28,927 nucleotides of DNA from JACCZZ01 sp044227805 (GCA_044227805.1 JBGAWA010000050.1:1-28927), one strand, 5' to 3'. Positions 8,345 through 17,263 are shown, counted from the stretch's first letter. Notes: generated from the sequence alone by a model not told the origin. Made by a program: numbers and translations.

Positions 8345-10111
8345 TCAATAGACTTTGCCTTTCTTGTCAATCGTTTTTTCTTTCATCACAAAGAGCTTAG
8401 CGTTTTTAGGATCTTTGGATTTTATCACCACTTTAGCCGTACCATTTTTAAAAGGGAGTGCTGCTTCAAATTTAGGCTCAATCACCCAGTTGCCGGTATG
8501 ATCAATATAACCCCAGCTTTTCTTTTCATTCGCCGCAGGTGCCAGTGATTCAGCGAATGATCCTGCCTTGGAAAATTTAGCGGCAATCACCCACTTATCA
8601 TATTGATCAATATAACCGTATAGTGCAGTGGAATCTCCGGACTGCACACACGATACGCCTTCGCTGAATAGTGCAGCGTCTTTATACCGGAGGGGAATAA
8701 CCACGCGCCCTGATTTATCGATAAAGCCATAGCCATCCGGTTCTTTTTTCACCAGTGCCAGGCCGTCACTAAATTCGAAAGCATCATTGTATTGCGGTGC
8801 GATCGCCCATTCCCCAAACCGGTTGATGAAGCCATAAAGGCAACTGTCATCATTGCAGTTACCAATGGCTGCCAGCGCCAGCCCGTTATGAAAATCATTG
8901 GCTTCAGTCCATAATTCGGTATGTAGGATTTGCCCTTCGAGGCTAACATAAGCGTAATAGCAGGGTTCTCCGGTGCAGGGCAATTGCACGGCAGCAAGTC
9001 CTTCTGAAAAGGGTGCGGCTTCTGAAAATTGCGGTGCAATCCTGATTTGCATATCCGCTGAATCGCCATATCCAAAGAGACCGTCCTTCTCCATCACAAA
9101 GTATTTTTTCTTTGTGAGTGAAAGGTCTTTCTCCAGTTGAAGGCGGTCAGGGAAGGACGGATACTTCTCTGCAAATTTTTTAAAGGACTGATAACTGTAT
9201 ACCGGATTTTCAAGACGGTAAACTTCAGCCCATGCTTTGTTAATATTACGATTAGACGGAAACAAGGAAATGAAACTAAGATATTGATCCAGCTTATGCC
9301 CGCGTGTGCTGATCGCATAAACGCTGTCTTCAGCCAGCGGCACATATGGATTTTTAGGATAGTCGTGAATAAAAACAAGGTAATCCTGTAACTGATGACC
9401 TTGTGTCAGGTCAAGAAACAACAACTTTTCATAATTCGCCTTCGCCGCAGCCAGATAAGGGCTTGACGGATATTTTTCCATAAAATTTTTATAAGACTGC
9501 CAGCTGCTGTCGGCTGTCTTGCTCCTATACAATTGTTTCTCGTATAAAGATCTGGCTTCTTTTACCTGTTTGGCATCAGGATAGTTTTTTAAAAATTCTT
9601 CAAAGCTGGTATAGTCGCCGTTTCTCATGACCTGGTTGAAGGCCAGCACATTCCTTTTTTCTATTGCTTCATCAATTAAAGAGGAAGTAGTGAAGTTGGA
9701 GATGAAATGATTCCAGGCTTCAAGTTCATCAGTACTGTCGGCATGGTGAAAAGCTGCCATATTAATATTTTGCTGTAGTTCACTCACTGTAAACTGGCGG
9801 TATCCAAGGGCCAAAAATTTTTCCTGTTCATTTTCTTTCCAGGTCTTATTCAGGCCATCAGCGCATTTCATTGCATAATAATTAGCCGAATCGAGGTTGT
9901 ATTGCTTGTTATCCCGCATAAAAAAAATCTTTGCAAGACCGAATTCCGCAACCGGATGATCAGGTTTTTTTTCAAGAATCTCCCGGAAGGAAGACGTTGC
10001 CATTTCATAGTTACCTGCATTATAAGCTGCAAATCCTTTGTCGAGCGATTGTGCCGTGCAGAGGATATTTTGGGTGATCAGCAAAAGCATGATCAGGAAA
10101 GCAGTGCGCAT
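8345..10111 (-). CDS. Exported TPR/WG-repeat protein
   Basis: The 588-residue protein has a signal peptide (residues 1 to about 20), a TPR-like helical pair (about 23-66), then at least five helical repeats of the form FxxFxxxYPxxxxxxxA (FEEFLKNYPDAKQ at 170, YKNFMEKYPSSPY at 207, then around 246, 280 and 309). The C-terminal third (about 340-575) holds about five WG-type repeats, e.g. YGFIDKSGRVVIPLRYKDA and WGYIDHTGNWVIEPKFEAA. WG repeats are thought to form beta folds for binding. The helical repeats resemble those of BamD/YbgF-like periplasmic proteins. Together they suggest an envelope scaffold. A TAnnTTTG box at 10134-10141 lies 22 bases upstream. It converges with the barrel gene. Confidence 0.82.
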   Translation of the reverse strand: MRTAFLIMLLLITQNILCTAQSLDKGFAAYNAGNYEMATSSFREILEKKPDHPVAEFGLAKIFFMRDNKQYNLDSANYYAMKCADGLNKTWKENEQEKFLALGYRQFTVSELQQNINMAAFHHADSTDELEAWNHFISNFTTSSLIDEAIEKRNVLAFNQVMRNGDYTSFEEFLKNYPDAKQVKEARSLYEKQLYRSKTADSSWQSYKNFMEKYPSSPYLAAAKANYEKLLFLDLTQGHQLQDYLVFIHDYPKNPYVPLAEDSVYAISTRGHKLDQYLSFISLFPSNRNINKAWAEVYRLENPVYSYQSFKKFAEKYPSFPDRLQLEKDLSLTKKKYFVMEKDGLFGYGDSADMQIRIAPQFSEAAPFSEGLAAVQLPCTGEPCYYAYVSLEGQILHTELWTEANDFHNGLALAAIGNCNDDSCLYGFINRFGEWAIAPQYNDAFEFSDGLALVKKEPDGYGFIDKSGRVVIPLRYKDAALFSEGVSCVQSGDSTALYGYIDQYDKWVIAAKFSKAGSFAESLAPAANEKKSWGYIDHTGNWVIEPKFEAALPFKNGTAKVVIKSKDPKNAKLFVMKEKTIDKKGKVY

Positions 10112-10133
10112 TCACGACAGATTTGAGAAAGAT

Positions 10134-10141
10134 CAAAAATA
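10134..10141 (-). promoter_or_regulatory. Bacteroidota -7 promoter box (TATTTTTG)
   Basis: On the minus strand it reads TATTTTTG, an exact TAnnTTTG match 22 bases before the start codon of the WG-repeat gene. No clear -33 element is visible. Confidence 0.5.
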
Positions 10142-10262
10142 GGATTCCTGTTGCAGTTGATCATTGCGGAATTTCTGGCGGAGCAGTAAGCTTACCATTA
10201 CATTTAGCGATGCTCTGTTGCGGCGAAGCCGGATTTCTCTATTGAAAAATATCCTGTGAAGG

Positions 10263-11660
10263 TCAGTTAGCTTTTACTTCAGTAGCAAGTTTCTGCAATG
10301 ATGATTTGGCATCGCCAAACAACATACGGGTTTTGGGAGCAAAGAAGAGTTCGTTTTCTATACCTGCATAGCCGGCATTCATGCTGCGTTTCATCACAAT
10401 AATGTTGGCCGCATTTTCCACTTCCAGTATTGGCATGCCGTATATCGGTGAAGCTGCATCGTTTTTTGCGGCAGGATTGACCACATCGTTGGCACCAATC
10501 ACGATCACCGCATCGGTTGTCGCGAATTCAGTATTGGCATCTTCCATCTCCAGCAATTTATCATAGGACACATCGGCTTCCGCAAGCAATACGTTCATAT
10601 GTCCCGGCATTCGGCCTGCCACAGGGTGAATGGCGTATTTTACTTCCACACCTTTCTCTTCGAGCAATTTCTCCAGTTCATGCACCGTATGTTGCGCCTG
10701 TGCAACAGCCAAACCATAGCCAGGCACAATCATCACTTTTTTCGAATAGCTTAACAACACAGCGGCATCCGTCAGCGATACTTCTTTGATGTTGCCTCTT
10801 TGTTTATCATCGGCACTGCCGGCTTTGGCGCCGCCGCCGAAATTGCCTATGATCACATTCAGAAGTGATCGGTTCATGGCGCGGCACATGAGGATGGTGA
10901 GAATCGTACCTGCTGATCCCACTAAAATACCTCCGGTAAGCATCACCTGGTTGTTGTAAATGAAACCTGCGCATGCCGCCGCCACACCGGTAAATGAATT
11001 CAACAGGGAGATAACTACCGGCATATCGGCACCACCGATCGGCAACACAAATAATACTCCGTACAACAAACACATGGCAATCATGACAGTCAGGAGCATC
11101 ATATTCTGTTCTCCCATTACTGTCAGGTAAACGCCTACAGCTATAGTGGCCAGCAAAAGGGCCATGTTGACAATGGATTGCATCGGAAACACTTTATCCG
11201 ATACATTTCCATTCAGCTTTCCAAAGGCGATCATGCTGCCTGCAAAGGATACGCCGCCAATCAGCAAACCTGCGAGCGTAACCGCCACGATGTTCCATTC
11301 GCCATTTCCAAACTCATGATGCTGGTACTCAATAATTGAAATAATGGCGGCACAAGCGCCACCCATGCCATTAAAAAGTGAAACCATCTGCGGCATGGCT
11401 GTCATCTTCACGCGTTTTGCCGCCAGTGTTCCCACAACGGAGCCAATCACTATGCCACCGAAGATCCAGCCATAGTTGTGAAGTTTTTCGCCTCCCGCGG
11501 TGCGGTATAAAAATATCGTTCCGAGTATAGCCAATGTCATTCCTGCTGCTGCCACAAGGTTGCCCCGACGGGCTGTTTCAGGATGACTCAGCATTTTAAG
11601 GCCAAGAATAAAGGTAATGGAACCGGCAATGTAGGTCAGCCAAAGAATAATATTTTCCAT
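10263..11660 (-). CDS. pntB: NAD(P) transhydrogenase subunit beta
   Basis: This is the beta subunit of the proton-translocating nicotinamide nucleotide transhydrogenase, which uses the proton gradient to reduce NADP+ with NADH. The first 270 residues form the membrane domain (about nine hydrophobic segments); the last 180 form the NADP(H)-binding domain III. Visible motifs are GYGLAVAQA (314-322), HPVAGRMPGHMN (345-356), GANDVVNPAA (389-398) and KRSMNAGYAGIEN (424-436), all family hallmarks. Length (465) is typical. It is the last gene of a three-gene operon, starting 26 bases after pntAB. In an aerobic Bacteroidota cell this would supply NADPH for biosynthesis. Confidence 0.97.
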   Translation of the reverse strand: MENIILWLTYIAGSITFILGLKMLSHPETARRGNLVAAAGMTLAILGTIFLYRTAGGEKLHNYGWIFGGIVIGSVVGTLAAKRVKMTAMPQMVSLFNGMGGACAAIISIIEYQHHEFGNGEWNIVAVTLAGLLIGGVSFAGSMIAFGKLNGNVSDKVFPMQSIVNMALLLATIAVGVYLTVMGEQNMMLLTVMIAMCLLYGVLFVLPIGGADMPVVISLLNSFTGVAAACAGFIYNNQVMLTGGILVGSAGTILTILMCRAMNRSLLNVIIGNFGGGAKAGSADDKQRGNIKEVSLTDAAVLLSYSKKVMIVPGYGLAVAQAQHTVHELEKLLEEKGVEVKYAIHPVAGRMPGHMNVLLAEADVSYDKLLEMEDANTEFATTDAVIVIGANDVVNPAAKNDAASPIYGMPILEVENAANIIVMKRSMNAGYAGIENELFFAPKTRMLFGDAKSSLQKLATEVKAN

Positions 11661-11686
11661 GAACTCATTTTTTCGCCAGACGGCAG

Positions 11687-11995
11687 TTATTTTTTCTTCT
11701 TAAACATTTCAAGCATGCGATCAGTCACCACAAATCCGCCAACAACATTCAGCGTACCGAGAATGACGGCCAGGAAACCCAGTCCGAGTGCAAGCAAATT
11801 TCCAGGTTCGGCACTGCCCATAACGATAATTGCTCCGATGATGACTACGCCGTGAATAGCATTGGCTCCCGACATGAGCGGAGTATGCAAAACAGTGGGT
11901 ACATGAGAGATGATCTCGATTCCCAAAAAAACCGACAGGATGATGATAAACACCATTTCACGGTATTCATACAGAAAATTTAATAGTTGCTCCAT
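11687..11995 (-). CDS. pntAB: NAD(P) transhydrogenase subunit alpha, part 2 (membrane part)
   Basis: The 102-residue protein has three hydrophobic segments (about 14-32, 46-62 and 66-91) and the sequence LMSGANAIHGVVIIGAI, typical of the membrane portion of the alpha subunit. In Escherichia coli this segment is fused to the end of PntA; here it is a separate gene, as in Rhodospirillum rubrum. It lies 54 bases after pntAA and 26 before pntB, so the three are surely co-transcribed. With PntB it builds the proton channel. Confidence 0.96.
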   Translation of the reverse strand: MEQLLNFLYEYREMVFIIILSVFLGIEIISHVPTVLHTPLMSGANAIHGVVIIGAIIVMGSAEPGNLLALGLGFLAVILGTLNVVGGFVVTDRMLEMFKKKK

Positions 11996-12049
11996 TTGAT
12001 TTTTATTCAGATTTACCGGGTAATTGATTTCATAAAAAATAATGTTCGT

Positions 12050-13186
12050 TTAGGCAGGATTAACCGCAAATGCATCACGAACTCTTGTACTGATGATTTC
12101 TTTTTGATGTGTTATACAGGTGCCTTTTACAATGTCGTCATCCAGGTTGACATTAATCTGTCCGTCTTTCAAAATCAACTTTAGAAAATTCATCACATTC
12201 TTTCCAAACATTTTGCTCGCATCGGAAGGCATTGTGACAGGCAGATTAGAATCACCAATGATGGTAACGCCATTATTGGTGAGTACAGTTTCGTTATTCT
12301 GGCAGAGTTCACAATTACCACCTGTAGAGGCGGCGAGATCTATGATCACAGCCCCTGGCTTCATGGCATCAACAGTGCTCTTTGGGATCAGTACCGGCGC
12401 CTTTCTGCCGGGGATTTGTGCTGTGCATATGATTACATCAGACTTGACAGCCGATTCAAATATTTTTTGCTTTTGTTTATCAAGAAATTCTTTGGTCTGT
12501 TCAACGGCATAACCGCCGGCGCTGGAAGATTCGGTGGCTCCTTCCACCTCGATAAACCTGGCACCGAGACTTTTCACTTCTTCCTTTACTGCACTGCGGG
12601 TATCAAATGCTTCAACAACGGCACCTAACCGTCTTGCGGTGGCAATTGCCTGTAAGCCTGCAACACCGGCACCCAGTACCAGCACTTTAGCCGGTGTGAT
12701 ACTTCCGGCTGCAGTCATGAACATAGGAAAAAACTTAGGCAGATGCATAGCTGCAGTAAGCACGGCTTTATATCCTGCCACCGTGGCTTGTGAGGAAAGA
12801 ATGTCCATTGATTGTGCACGGGAAGTACGCGGAACCATGTCCATGCTGAAGGAAGTGATATTCTTTTCCAGCAGTTGCAATACCAGTTCTTTGTTAAATA
12901 GTGGTTGAAATACCGCCAGCATCATCGTATCCGGTCGTAAAACATTCAATTCCTTATCGGAAGGGCGGTTGATGGATAAAATCAGATCAGATTTCGATAG
13001 AATTTCATCACGGGTCACAATTTTAGCACCGGCTGTCACGTAATCGGCATCAGCCGCATAAGCTGTACTTCCCGCACCGGATTCAATTTGCACTTCGAAA
13101 TTCATCTTAACCAATTGACCGGCGATCTCAGGGAGTATAACAACTCGTTTATCTTCTGTTGGCTCTTTCAGGATTCCTATGATCAT
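12050..13186 (-). CDS. pntAA: NAD(P) transhydrogenase subunit alpha, part 1 (NAD-binding)
   Basis: This soluble subunit (domain I) binds NAD(H) and passes hydride to PntB. The family signature RTSRAQSMDILSSQA is at 120-134, and the Rossmann loop GAGVAGLQA (172-180) is followed by FDTR (194-197), where the aspartate selects NAD over NADP. Length (378) fits the split form. It is related to alanine dehydrogenase, but the downstream pntAB and pntB genes settle the identity. It leads the operon; a TAnnTTTG box at 13242-13249, 55 bases upstream, is the likely promoter. Confidence 0.97.
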   Translation of the reverse strand: MIIGILKEPTEDKRVVILPEIAGQLVKMNFEVQIESGAGSTAYAADADYVTAGAKIVTRDEILSKSDLILSINRPSDKELNVLRPDTMMLAVFQPLFNKELVLQLLEKNITSFSMDMVPRTSRAQSMDILSSQATVAGYKAVLTAAMHLPKFFPMFMTAAGSITPAKVLVLGAGVAGLQAIATARRLGAVVEAFDTRSAVKEEVKSLGARFIEVEGATESSSAGGYAVEQTKEFLDKQKQKIFESAVKSDVIICTAQIPGRKAPVLIPKSTVDAMKPGAVIIDLAASTGGNCELCQNNETVLTNNGVTIIGDSNLPVTMPSDASKMFGKNVMNFLKLILKDGQINVNLDDDIVKGTCITHQKEIISTRVRDAFAVNPA

Positions 13187-13241
13187 AGCTGACTTGTAAT
13201 TAGAGATCTGAATGCATTAAATGACCTGATAATTAAGAAAG

Positions 13242-13249
13242 CAAAGGTA
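13242..13249 (-). promoter_or_regulatory. Likely promoter box of the pnt operon (TACCTTTG)
   Basis: On the minus strand it reads TACCTTTG, an exact TAnnTTTG match 55 bases upstream of pntAA and the only such box in the intergenic gap. Confidence 0.5.
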
Positions 13250-13329
13250 GCAAATGAAGGTCAAAGAAGAGAGTAATATCCGCAACGGGGCAGCAACGCC
13301 AGAACAAAATGTACAATCGTATGCCGCCG

Positions 13330-13815
13330 TTAACGGCTGATGGATTGTGGCTGTACAAGATTTTCGATCTCTTCCGGTATAAATGGGGAAGGATCTCCGC
13401 CGTTCACAATCACATCGCGCACAATGGAAGAAGAGACGGAAGCCAGGGAAGGGTTGGCAAGGATGAATATTGTTTCGATGTTACGGCTGAGCACCCTGTT
13501 GGTTTGAGAAACGGCGCGTTCAAACTCAAAATCACCGGAACTCCGGATCCCCCGCAATATGAATCCGGCTTGGTTCAATTCGCAAAAACTCACCGTGAGG
13601 CCGGAATAACTCCGCACTTCAATTTTTGGTTCAAATTCAAATATTTTCTGCAGCCAGGCGATTCTTTTTTCCAGCGGAAAGAGATAGTTTTTCTGTGAGT
13701 TGATGCCGATACCTATTATCATTTTATCGAATAGCGGTAACCCGCGATTGATGATATCAATATGTCCGATGGTAACCGGATCAAAGGATCCGGGAAAGAC
13801 TGCTGTTTTTTTCAT
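13330..13815 (-). CDS. coaD: Phosphopantetheine adenylyltransferase
   Basis: CoaD transfers AMP from ATP to 4'-phosphopantetheine, the penultimate step of coenzyme A synthesis. The nucleotidyltransferase start GSFDPVTIGH is at residues 9-18, with the (H/T)xGH motif as TIGH; the phosphopantetheine-site stretch LRGIRSSGDFEFE is at 87-99, and the ATP-site SSSIVRDV at 128-135. Length (161) is the family norm, so the gene is complete. It is the third gene of a DUF3822-rsmD-coaD run, 83 bases after rsmD. The coaD-rsmD pairing is common in bacteria. Confidence 0.97.
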   Translation of the reverse strand: MKKTAVFPGSFDPVTIGHIDIINRGLPLFDKMIIGIGINSQKNYLFPLEKRIAWLQKIFEFEPKIEVRSYSGLTVSFCELNQAGFILRGIRSSGDFEFERAVSQTNRVLSRNIETIFILANPSLASVSSSIVRDVIVNGGDPSPFIPEEIENLVQPQSISR

Positions 13816-13898
13816 GATTTGATTTTGGCGTGCTGAAAATACTAATTCAATTGGTTATTCCGCCATACTTCAGGCAGTTACCATTAATTTTTTTCGGC

Positions 13899-14447
13899 TT
13901 ACTGTAAGTAAGAAGAAGGTGCAAAAATGTGAAAATGTGTCTGCCCGTAATTTCGTACCTGTTTCAGTTCAGTGAATTGATCATACTTATGTCTTTGATC
14001 AGTTTCCAGGATAAACCAGCCTCCCTCTTTCAGAATATTTTTGCCGAGCACCCTCCCGGGCAGTTCATCAATATTGGTGAGTGGGTAAGGAGGACCGGCA
14101 AAAATAATATCAAACGTATCTTTATTGTATTCCAGGAATCTGAACACATCATTTTTCTGCACATCCAATGCATTCAGTTTCCATTCCTCCTTCATTTTTT
14201 TAATGAACTGCACCGCGCTACGGTCCTGATCTACGGCAACAATGCGTGGCGCACCCCTCGACGCAAATTCATAGCTGAGGCTGCCGGTGCCACTGAAAAG
14301 ATCAAGGAAGCTCACGGCTGAGAAATCGAAATGATTATTCAGGATATTGAATAATCCTGTTTTGGCAAAATCAGTCGTTGGGCGTGTTGGAAGATTGTTG
14401 GGGGGAAAGAATTTTCTGCCGCCCAAAGTTCCGCTGATGACTCTCAT
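13899..14447 (-). CDS. rsmD: 16S rRNA (guanine-966-N2) methyltransferase RsmD
   Basis: RsmD methylates G966 of 16S rRNA using S-adenosylmethionine. The start RVISGTLGGRKF, the TRPTTDFAKTGLFNIL region (21-36) and the SAM-binding loop DLFSGTGSLSYE (49-60) are all diagnostic, and length (182) is normal. One point is odd: the catalytic (D/N)PP(Y/F) motif reads AGPPY (117-121), so the expected acidic or amide residue is Gly118, encoded by GGT. It starts 3 bases after the DUF3822 stop, so the two are translationally coupled, and coaD follows. Family assignment is firm; whether it methylates normally is open. Confidence 0.93.
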   Translation of the reverse strand: MRVISGTLGGRKFFPPNNLPTRPTTDFAKTGLFNILNNHFDFSAVSFLDLFSGTGSLSYEFASRGAPRIVAVDQDRSAVQFIKKMKEEWKLNALDVQKNDVFRFLEYNKDTFDIIFAGPPYPLTNIDELPGRVLGKNILKEGGWFILETDQRHKYDQFTELKQVRNYGQTHFHIFAPSSYLQ

Positions 14448-14450
14448 GGG

Positions 14451-15314
14451 TTACAGGCAGAAAAGATTGAAGAAAAAATGAGCCGGCAATGGATAATCAC
14501 TATTAAACCGCAGTCCGTCAAAAGGACGGGCAAATTCAACGTGGCGGATGTATTTTATGAGGAGCTGATACAGGGCGGATTCGCGCATGACTTCGCCCAT
14601 AATGGTAAGTGGTACCAGCTCAGGATCCAGGCGCAGCTGCGTACAGGCAAAGAGGAGATGATACAGGAAATCTTCCGGCGACTGGTAATTGAAACTGTTA
14701 CAGAAATGAAGTTTCCTTTCACGTACCAGGATAAGCTGGAAGGAGGAAGCCTGCACATATACATACAGGTTCTCCGTTTCATTGGTTTGATTAAGGGCAA
14801 GCAGCTGATTGATGAGCCCGGATAAGGAATGAGAGACTGAACTGTTGCTTTTTCCGGAACAGCGCTGAACGATTTCAGGAGCAAAGGCAAATAATAGCTG
14901 AATGTCGCCACCGGCAATGCTATCCGCGTAAACTTCCTGCTCTTCATCTACCGTGCAATTGGCTTTCAGAATTGTTCTTCTGGAATGCACACTATCATAA
15001 GCGGCAGGAACAAGCGTGAAGTTAGGAGAAAATACACCGGTACGTTTTATGGCAACTTCTTTTTGCAACCATGGATCAGACTCAAAAACAGTATCAATTG
15101 ATTGGTGCCATTCAGTAACAGATGTGATACGCGAAAACTGATAAGGTTGAAGCAATACAACCCTTTTTGTATGGCTGTTTGCCACCAGGTAAACCAATTG
15201 GGAGGGAGCAATCAGCACATGTAACTGGCTATCGGCCGAGGAGATGGTAGCCACTTCAGGCAGTTCATACTTAGCCCCTGCAATTACCTTGTTGGGCGAT
15301 AGTAGGTGATTCAT
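14451..15314 (-). CDS. DUF3822 family protein
   Basis: I recognise this as a DUF3822 protein, a family of about 270-290 residues confined to Bacteroidota and usually found beside rsmD and coaD, as here. It has no signal peptide or membrane segment. The fold is thought to be of the actin/hexokinase type, and the role is unknown; the constant linkage with rsmD hints at ribosome or translation-related work. The frame can be extended three codons to a TTG (15323), but that TTG lies inside a TAnnTTTG box at 15321-15328. I therefore choose the ATG at 15314, which gives 287 residues and an almost leaderless message. It is the first gene of the operon. Confidence 0.82.
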   Translation of the reverse strand: MNHLLSPNKVIAGAKYELPEVATISSADSQLHVLIAPSQLVYLVANSHTKRVVLLQPYQFSRITSVTEWHQSIDTVFESDPWLQKEVAIKRTGVFSPNFTLVPAAYDSVHSRRTILKANCTVDEEQEVYADSIAGGDIQLLFAFAPEIVQRCSGKSNSSVSHSLSGLINQLLALNQTNETENLYVYVQASSFQLILVRERKLHFCNSFNYQSPEDFLYHLLFACTQLRLDPELVPLTIMGEVMRESALYQLLIKYIRHVEFARPFDGLRFNSDYPLPAHFFFNLFCL

Positions 15315-15320
15315 GGTTGC

Positions 15321-15328
15321 CAAAAATA
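15321..15328 (-). promoter_or_regulatory. Promoter box of the DUF3822-rsmD-coaD operon (TATTTTTG)
   Basis: On the minus strand it reads TATTTTTG, an exact TAnnTTTG match ending 6 bases before the ATG at 15314. Transcription would start at or near the start codon, giving a leaderless or nearly leaderless mRNA. Confidence 0.5.
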
Positions 15329-15559
15329 CGGTTAAAAAGTTTTAACCGGCATATTGCAATGCAACTCGCATATTGCCATTCTAAACATGGTTTGGTTGCA
15401 TGTCAACATCAGTTGGAGCGCTTATTAACAGTTTTTGATATGTGCATCAAATTTCGACTTGCCATGGAAGGCTCGCTTCGGATATTTGATGGTTAAGCGG
15501 ATATAGGTAAGTGAAACCGGTAATATGCCTGTTCAAAAATGAACCTCACCTGCAAATAA

Positions 15560-15587
15560 AAAACTCAACCGGTGAAGGTTGAGTTTT
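15560..15587 (-). terminator. Intrinsic terminator of the thioredoxin-like gene
   Basis: AAAACTCAACC (15560-15570) and GGTTGAGTTTT (15577-15587) form a perfect 11-bp stem with a 6-base loop. Read on the minus strand the stem is followed by a T-rich run (TTTTTTATTTG, overlapping the stem end). It lies 22 bases after the thioredoxin-like stop codon. This is the clearest terminator in the window. Confidence 0.88.
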
Positions 15588-15608
15588 GAAAAAGCTAATC
15601 AGTTTATA

Positions 15609-16139
15609 CTACTTTGCCGCGTTGTTGACTGAACTTAGATAAGTATTCCAGTCAGTGTTCAGATAGTGGTTACCGGCAAAAAAAGTGAGTACGTTATTCA
15701 TCATGTCAGCTTGCATGTAGCCGGGTACAATAGAAATCACCTGCAGTTTCTCATCCAGGAAAGTAGTGGTTGGATAACCACCGGAAGAGCTTAGGAAATT
15801 TGCGGCTACTCCGTTTATCCGCCTGCTTGGGTCAAAAGTGTAATCCTTGTTTTGAAAGGTGATGGTTTCTTTAGACTCGGCATTTAACTTAACCGCATAG
15901 AAGTTTTCATTCAGGTACTTAACAATGCGTGGATCTTTATAGGTAGTTGCATCCAGCTTTTTACACCAGCCGCACCAATCAGTGTAGATATCGATCAGGA
16001 TTTTCTTCGGCTGAGTGGCATTGAGTTTTTCCGCTTCGGTGATTGACATCCATTTAACACTTTCAGACTGCGCATGGGCTGCAACCTGCGATACCAGGAG
16101 CATTCCTATAACAATCAATGGCAAGATGTTCTTTTTCAT
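15609..16139 (-). CDS. Exported thioredoxin-like protein
   Basis: The 176-residue protein has a signal peptide (residues 1 to about 24, cleaved after HAQ) and a thioredoxin fold with the active site CGWC at 56-59 and the cis-proline in GGYPTTTF (P123). The motif DWCGWCKKLD is typical of the thioredoxin_7/DUF255-like group. In the periplasm such proteins reduce or rearrange disulfides, here perhaps in cysteine-rich secreted proteins such as the one at 4968; that link is a guess. The C-terminal tail (about 145-176) is longer than in plain thioredoxin. It has its own terminator, so it is probably monocistronic. Confidence 0.88.
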   Translation of the reverse strand: MKKNILPLIVIGMLLVSQVAAHAQSESVKWMSITEAEKLNATQPKKILIDIYTDWCGWCKKLDATTYKDPRIVKYLNENFYAVKLNAESKETITFQNKDYTFDPSRRINGVAANFLSSSGGYPTTTFLDEKLQVISIVPGYMQADMMNNVLTFFAGNHYLNTDWNTYLSSVNNAAK

Positions 16140-16530
16140 GAAAGTAAATTTTTGATGGAAACAATGAGAATCAAAAATGATTCCTATAAAACGGTTTAAA
16201 GATAATAAAGTTTGAAATAGCGACTACCGGTAGCAGTTGTTTTTGACTTAAATTGTCAGTATCACTTTATTTGTCCGGCAAGGCCGTGTTGGCAGGACGT
16301 TCATGGGCGCCCGGATCAGGCTGGAGGGTTCAATTCTAATCTGAATCATCGTCTGCAAAGAAGTGGAGCCGGCAGCTTGTAACAGGTAAGTAAATTTTCA
16401 AGCAGATGAGGATGAGTACGCCTGATTTTATGTAGATCCATTTTTTTTGAGTTGAATTAGAACAGCCGGCAGCGGCGCAACAAAGTGCTATTCTTCTTGT
16501 TTATCAGCCTGAAATTGACAACGGGCAAAT
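16140..16530. other. Gene-free spacer between divergent genes
   Basis: No open frame with coding character, RNA gene or repeat is visible. The stretch must carry the promoter of the thioredoxin-like gene on the minus strand, but I find no exact TAnnTTTG box for it. Confidence 0.5.
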
Positions 16531-16538
16531 TACATTTG
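16531..16538 (+). promoter_or_regulatory. Possible ubiX promoter box (TACATTTG)
   Basis: TACATTTG matches TAnnTTTG exactly, 76 bases upstream of the ubiX start. No clear -33 element at standard spacing is visible. Confidence 0.4.
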
Positions 16539-16614
16539 CGTAGTTTTAATTCCTTGACCATAACTTATTTGTTATGACTGAACAAGACAGAGAGGGTAAG
16601 TAAATTTACAGATT

Positions 16615-17175
16615 ATGAAAATGAAATTTGTGATTGCCGTAACAGGCGCAAGTGGGAGCATTTATGCGAAAGTGCTTTTTGATAAATTAATGTTATTGCA
16701 GGATCAGATTGCCGGCACAGGCGTCGTGATGAGCGATAATGCAAAGTTTGTATGGTCGTATGAATTAGGCGATATCCCGATTCCCGCCGGCCCGTTTCAA
16801 TTTTACGGCAAACAGGACTTTACAGCGCCTTTTGCAAGCGGGTCTGCGGGATTCGATGCCATGATTATCTGCCCTTGCTCCATGGGCACGATGGGAAGAA
16901 TTGCCGGTGGAATTTCTGATGATTTGGTTACCCGTGCTGCGGATGTGATGTTGAAAGAACGAAGGAAATTAATATTGGTGCTGCGAGACACCCCTTATAA
17001 TCTTATTCAAATTAACAATATGAAGATCATTACAGAAGCAGGGGGTATCATCTGTCCTGCCACACCTTCTTTTTACTCCAAGCCTGCAAATTTCGAAGAG
17101 CTTGCCGCTACGGTGGTTGACCGTGCGCTGCAATTGTCCGGACTTGTTGTTGACGGTTATAAATGGGGTAATTAA
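16615..17175 (+). CDS. ubiX: Flavin prenyltransferase UbiX
   Basis: UbiX attaches a dimethylallyl group to FMN, making the prenylated flavin cofactor used by UbiD-type decarboxylases. Hallmarks are the N-terminal GASGS (11-15) in the first FMN-binding loop, CPCSMGTMGRIAGGISDDL (87-105), and RAADVMLKERRKLILVLRDT (107-126). Length (186) is normal. The second methionine (residue 3, at 16621) is an equally possible start. The partner ubiD is not in this window. In Bacteroidota, which use menaquinone, the cofactor would serve a UbiD-like decarboxylase in quinone or aromatic metabolism. Confidence 0.95.
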   Translation: MKMKFVIAVTGASGSIYAKVLFDKLMLLQDQIAGTGVVMSDNAKFVWSYELGDIPIPAGPFQFYGKQDFTAPFASGSAGFDAMIICPCSMGTMGRIAGGISDDLVTRAADVMLKERRKLILVLRDTPYNLIQINNMKIITEAGGIICPATPSFYSKPANFEELAATVVDRALQLSGLVVDGYKWGN

Positions 17176-17255
17176 ACCCGCCATTGGTAGTTAAAATTCA
17201 TCCACGCTAGCAGGCTTTCTGCAAGTTTTTTTTAGTTCCGTAGCTTCAGCTGCGT

Positions 17256-17263
17256 TACCTTTG
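17256..17263 (+). promoter_or_regulatory. Possible -7 promoter box (TACCTTTG)
   Basis: TACCTTTG matches TAnnTTTG exactly, 103 bases before the ATG at 17367 and 80 bases after the ubiX stop. Confidence 0.4.

Noticed and set aside
16574..16603. Nine-codon frame (MTEQDREGK) just before ubiX
   Set aside because: It is too short to judge, and no attenuator-like structure follows it.
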